This document shows, in pieces, positions 4,589 to 5,094 of a stretch of DNA of 5,094 bases. The notes under the pieces are model-generated. The model saw nothing but the letters and a program-made list of their open reading frames with translations, did not search any database and was not told the origin of the DNA. Source of the stretch: a bacterium (GTDB taxonomy: Bacteria; Hydrothermota; UBA3073; JACQXS01; JAUWAR01); NCBI GenBank assembly GCA_030601965.1, contig JAUWAR010000089.1, forward strand, positions 1-5,094. The letters are read 5' to 3'. The first letter of the stretch is position 1, and each line of letters starts with the position of its first letter. The position numbers were made by a program, and so were the translations under genes.

Positions 4589-4686
4589 CAAATACCTAAA
4601 AGTCCAAAATGCCTAAATGCCTAAAGAAAAGCTCTTTAAATATATAGGCATTTAGGTGTTTAGGTGTTTAGGTATTTAGGCATTTG
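4589..4686. repeat. Array of TGCCTAAA octamers in inverted arms, covering the SHMT 3' end
   Basis: The left arm (4589-4625) has about four degenerate CCTAAA units and the right arm (4645-4686) about five TTTAGG units, so the whole is an imperfect inverted repeat around an A/T-rich centre containing AAAGA/TCTTT. Units are eight bases apart (for example TTTAGGTG twice in tandem at 4651-4666). On the minus strand the right arm encodes the last residues of SHMT (NQMPKYLNT) and its TAA stop, and the left arm ends about six bases from the dCMP deaminase start codon. Confidence 0.75.
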
Positions 4687-5094
4687 ATTTGAGATACTTG
4701 CCAGAATCTTTGATACAAGTGAGACTGCATCTTTCTCTGGCAGACAGTATCTCATATCCAGAAATTTTTCCCTGAATTTTTTTACCTCTTCTTTTATAAA
4801 TTTGTTATGAATTATTACATCGCTTATGTAACCTGCAAGTGTGTCAAAGTCTTTTTCCTTCATTCCAAATCTTGCCATTTCTTGAACACCTGTCCTTATC
4901 CCACTGCAACCTATGAAACTTTTATCGTCAGGAAGTGCTTGATAATTTACTATAATGTTGTTTTCTTCTAATCTTTTTGCAATCTCTTCACCAGTTCCAT
5001 ATTTTCTGACCCGCAAAAGCACCTGATGTGTCTCAGTAAAACCATCTCTTTCATCACCTTCAATATCTATTCCATAACTCTTAAGAGATTTAGC
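4660..5094 (-). CDS. glyA: Serine hydroxymethyltransferase family, C-terminal part (5' partial)
   Basis: The reading frame is open to the window edge, so the N-terminal part, including the PLP lysine, is missing; 144 residues are visible. SHMT interconverts serine and glycine while loading a one-carbon unit onto a folate or related carrier. The visible part follows the SHMT small domain: THQVLLRV (22-29), GTGEEIAKRLEENNIIVNY (33-51) and SGIRTGVQEMARFGM (64-78). Arg67 corresponds to the Arg that binds the substrate carboxylate in SGIR-x-GTPA of bacterial SHMTs. The GVQEMARFGM wording in place of GTPAxTxRG resembles archaeal-type SHMTs as I recall them. The GTG at 5022 is internal (Val25), not the start. 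The last seven residues (MPKYLNT) and the stop come from a repeat array. dCMP deaminase follows on the same strand, a pairing seen in many bacteria. Confidence 0.85.
   Translation of the reverse strand, partial: AKSLKSYGIDIEGDERDGFTETHQVLLRVRKYGTGEEIAKRLEENNIIVNYQALPDDKSFIGCSGIRTGVQEMARFGMKEKDFDTLAGYISDVIIHNKFIKEEVKKFREKFLDMRYCLPEKDAVSLVSKILASISNQMPKYLNT

Noticed and set aside
4589..4686. CRISPR array
   Set aside because: The units are only about eight bases with no unique spacers, and they run in opposite directions in the two arms.
5020..5022. GTG as the start codon of the SHMT gene
   Set aside because: SHMT-like sequence continues in frame to the window edge, so this is an internal Val.

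Overview
The window is AT-rich bacterial chromosome. It holds housekeeping genes in two head-to-head blocks that converge near 3610. HU, ParB, UppP, a bacterial-type dCMP deaminase and a pilin-like protein point to a bacterium, probably one with a two-membrane or pilin-secreting envelope. The tRNA does not encode its CCA end. Short palindromic elements of several families lie in gaps and inside reading frames. As I recall, such elements are common in uncultivated lineages such as Omnitrophota-like bacteria, but the sequence alone does not fix the phylum.

Plus strand, left to right. 1-1314 is the 3' part of a membrane-anchored spermidine-synthase-like protein (fused MFS/spermidine synthase type). 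1333-2136 is uppP, undecaprenyl-diphosphate phosphatase. A good sigma70-type promoter overlaps the uppP stop codon (2133-2161) and probably drives the next block: an HU/IHF-family DNA-binding protein (2233-2517), a 34-residue extremely basic protein of the AURKAIP1/COX24 (bS22/mS38-like) ribosomal type (2520-2624), tRNA-Arg(CCG) (2693-2766) and parB (2775-3620). parB begins only 8 bases after the tRNA and has no visible ribosome binding site.

Minus strand, in order of transcription. The C-terminal part of a serine hydroxymethyltransferase (4660-5094) is followed by dCMP deaminase (4146-4583) and a small pilin-like membrane protein (3603-4076). The last of these overlaps the 3' end of parB by 18 bases. 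SHMT supplies one-carbon units for thymidylate synthesis and dCMP deaminase supplies dUMP, so those two genes fit together metabolically. The pilin-like gene has no obvious link to them.

The most notable thing is how densely small palindromic elements fill the window. I count seven clear ones of at least four sequence types, plus one degenerate copy. Four of these eight lie in frame within coding regions: the spermidine-synthase-like gene (45-72, 896-976), uppP (about 1731-1769) and parB (2865-2892). The degenerate copy at 2817-2833 is also in frame in parB. Two more (4094-4150, 4589-4686) reach into the 3' ends of dCMP deaminase and SHMT and supply their stop codons. The last (2628-2680) fills the gap between the small basic protein and the tRNA. 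No stretch over 300 bases lacks a gene.
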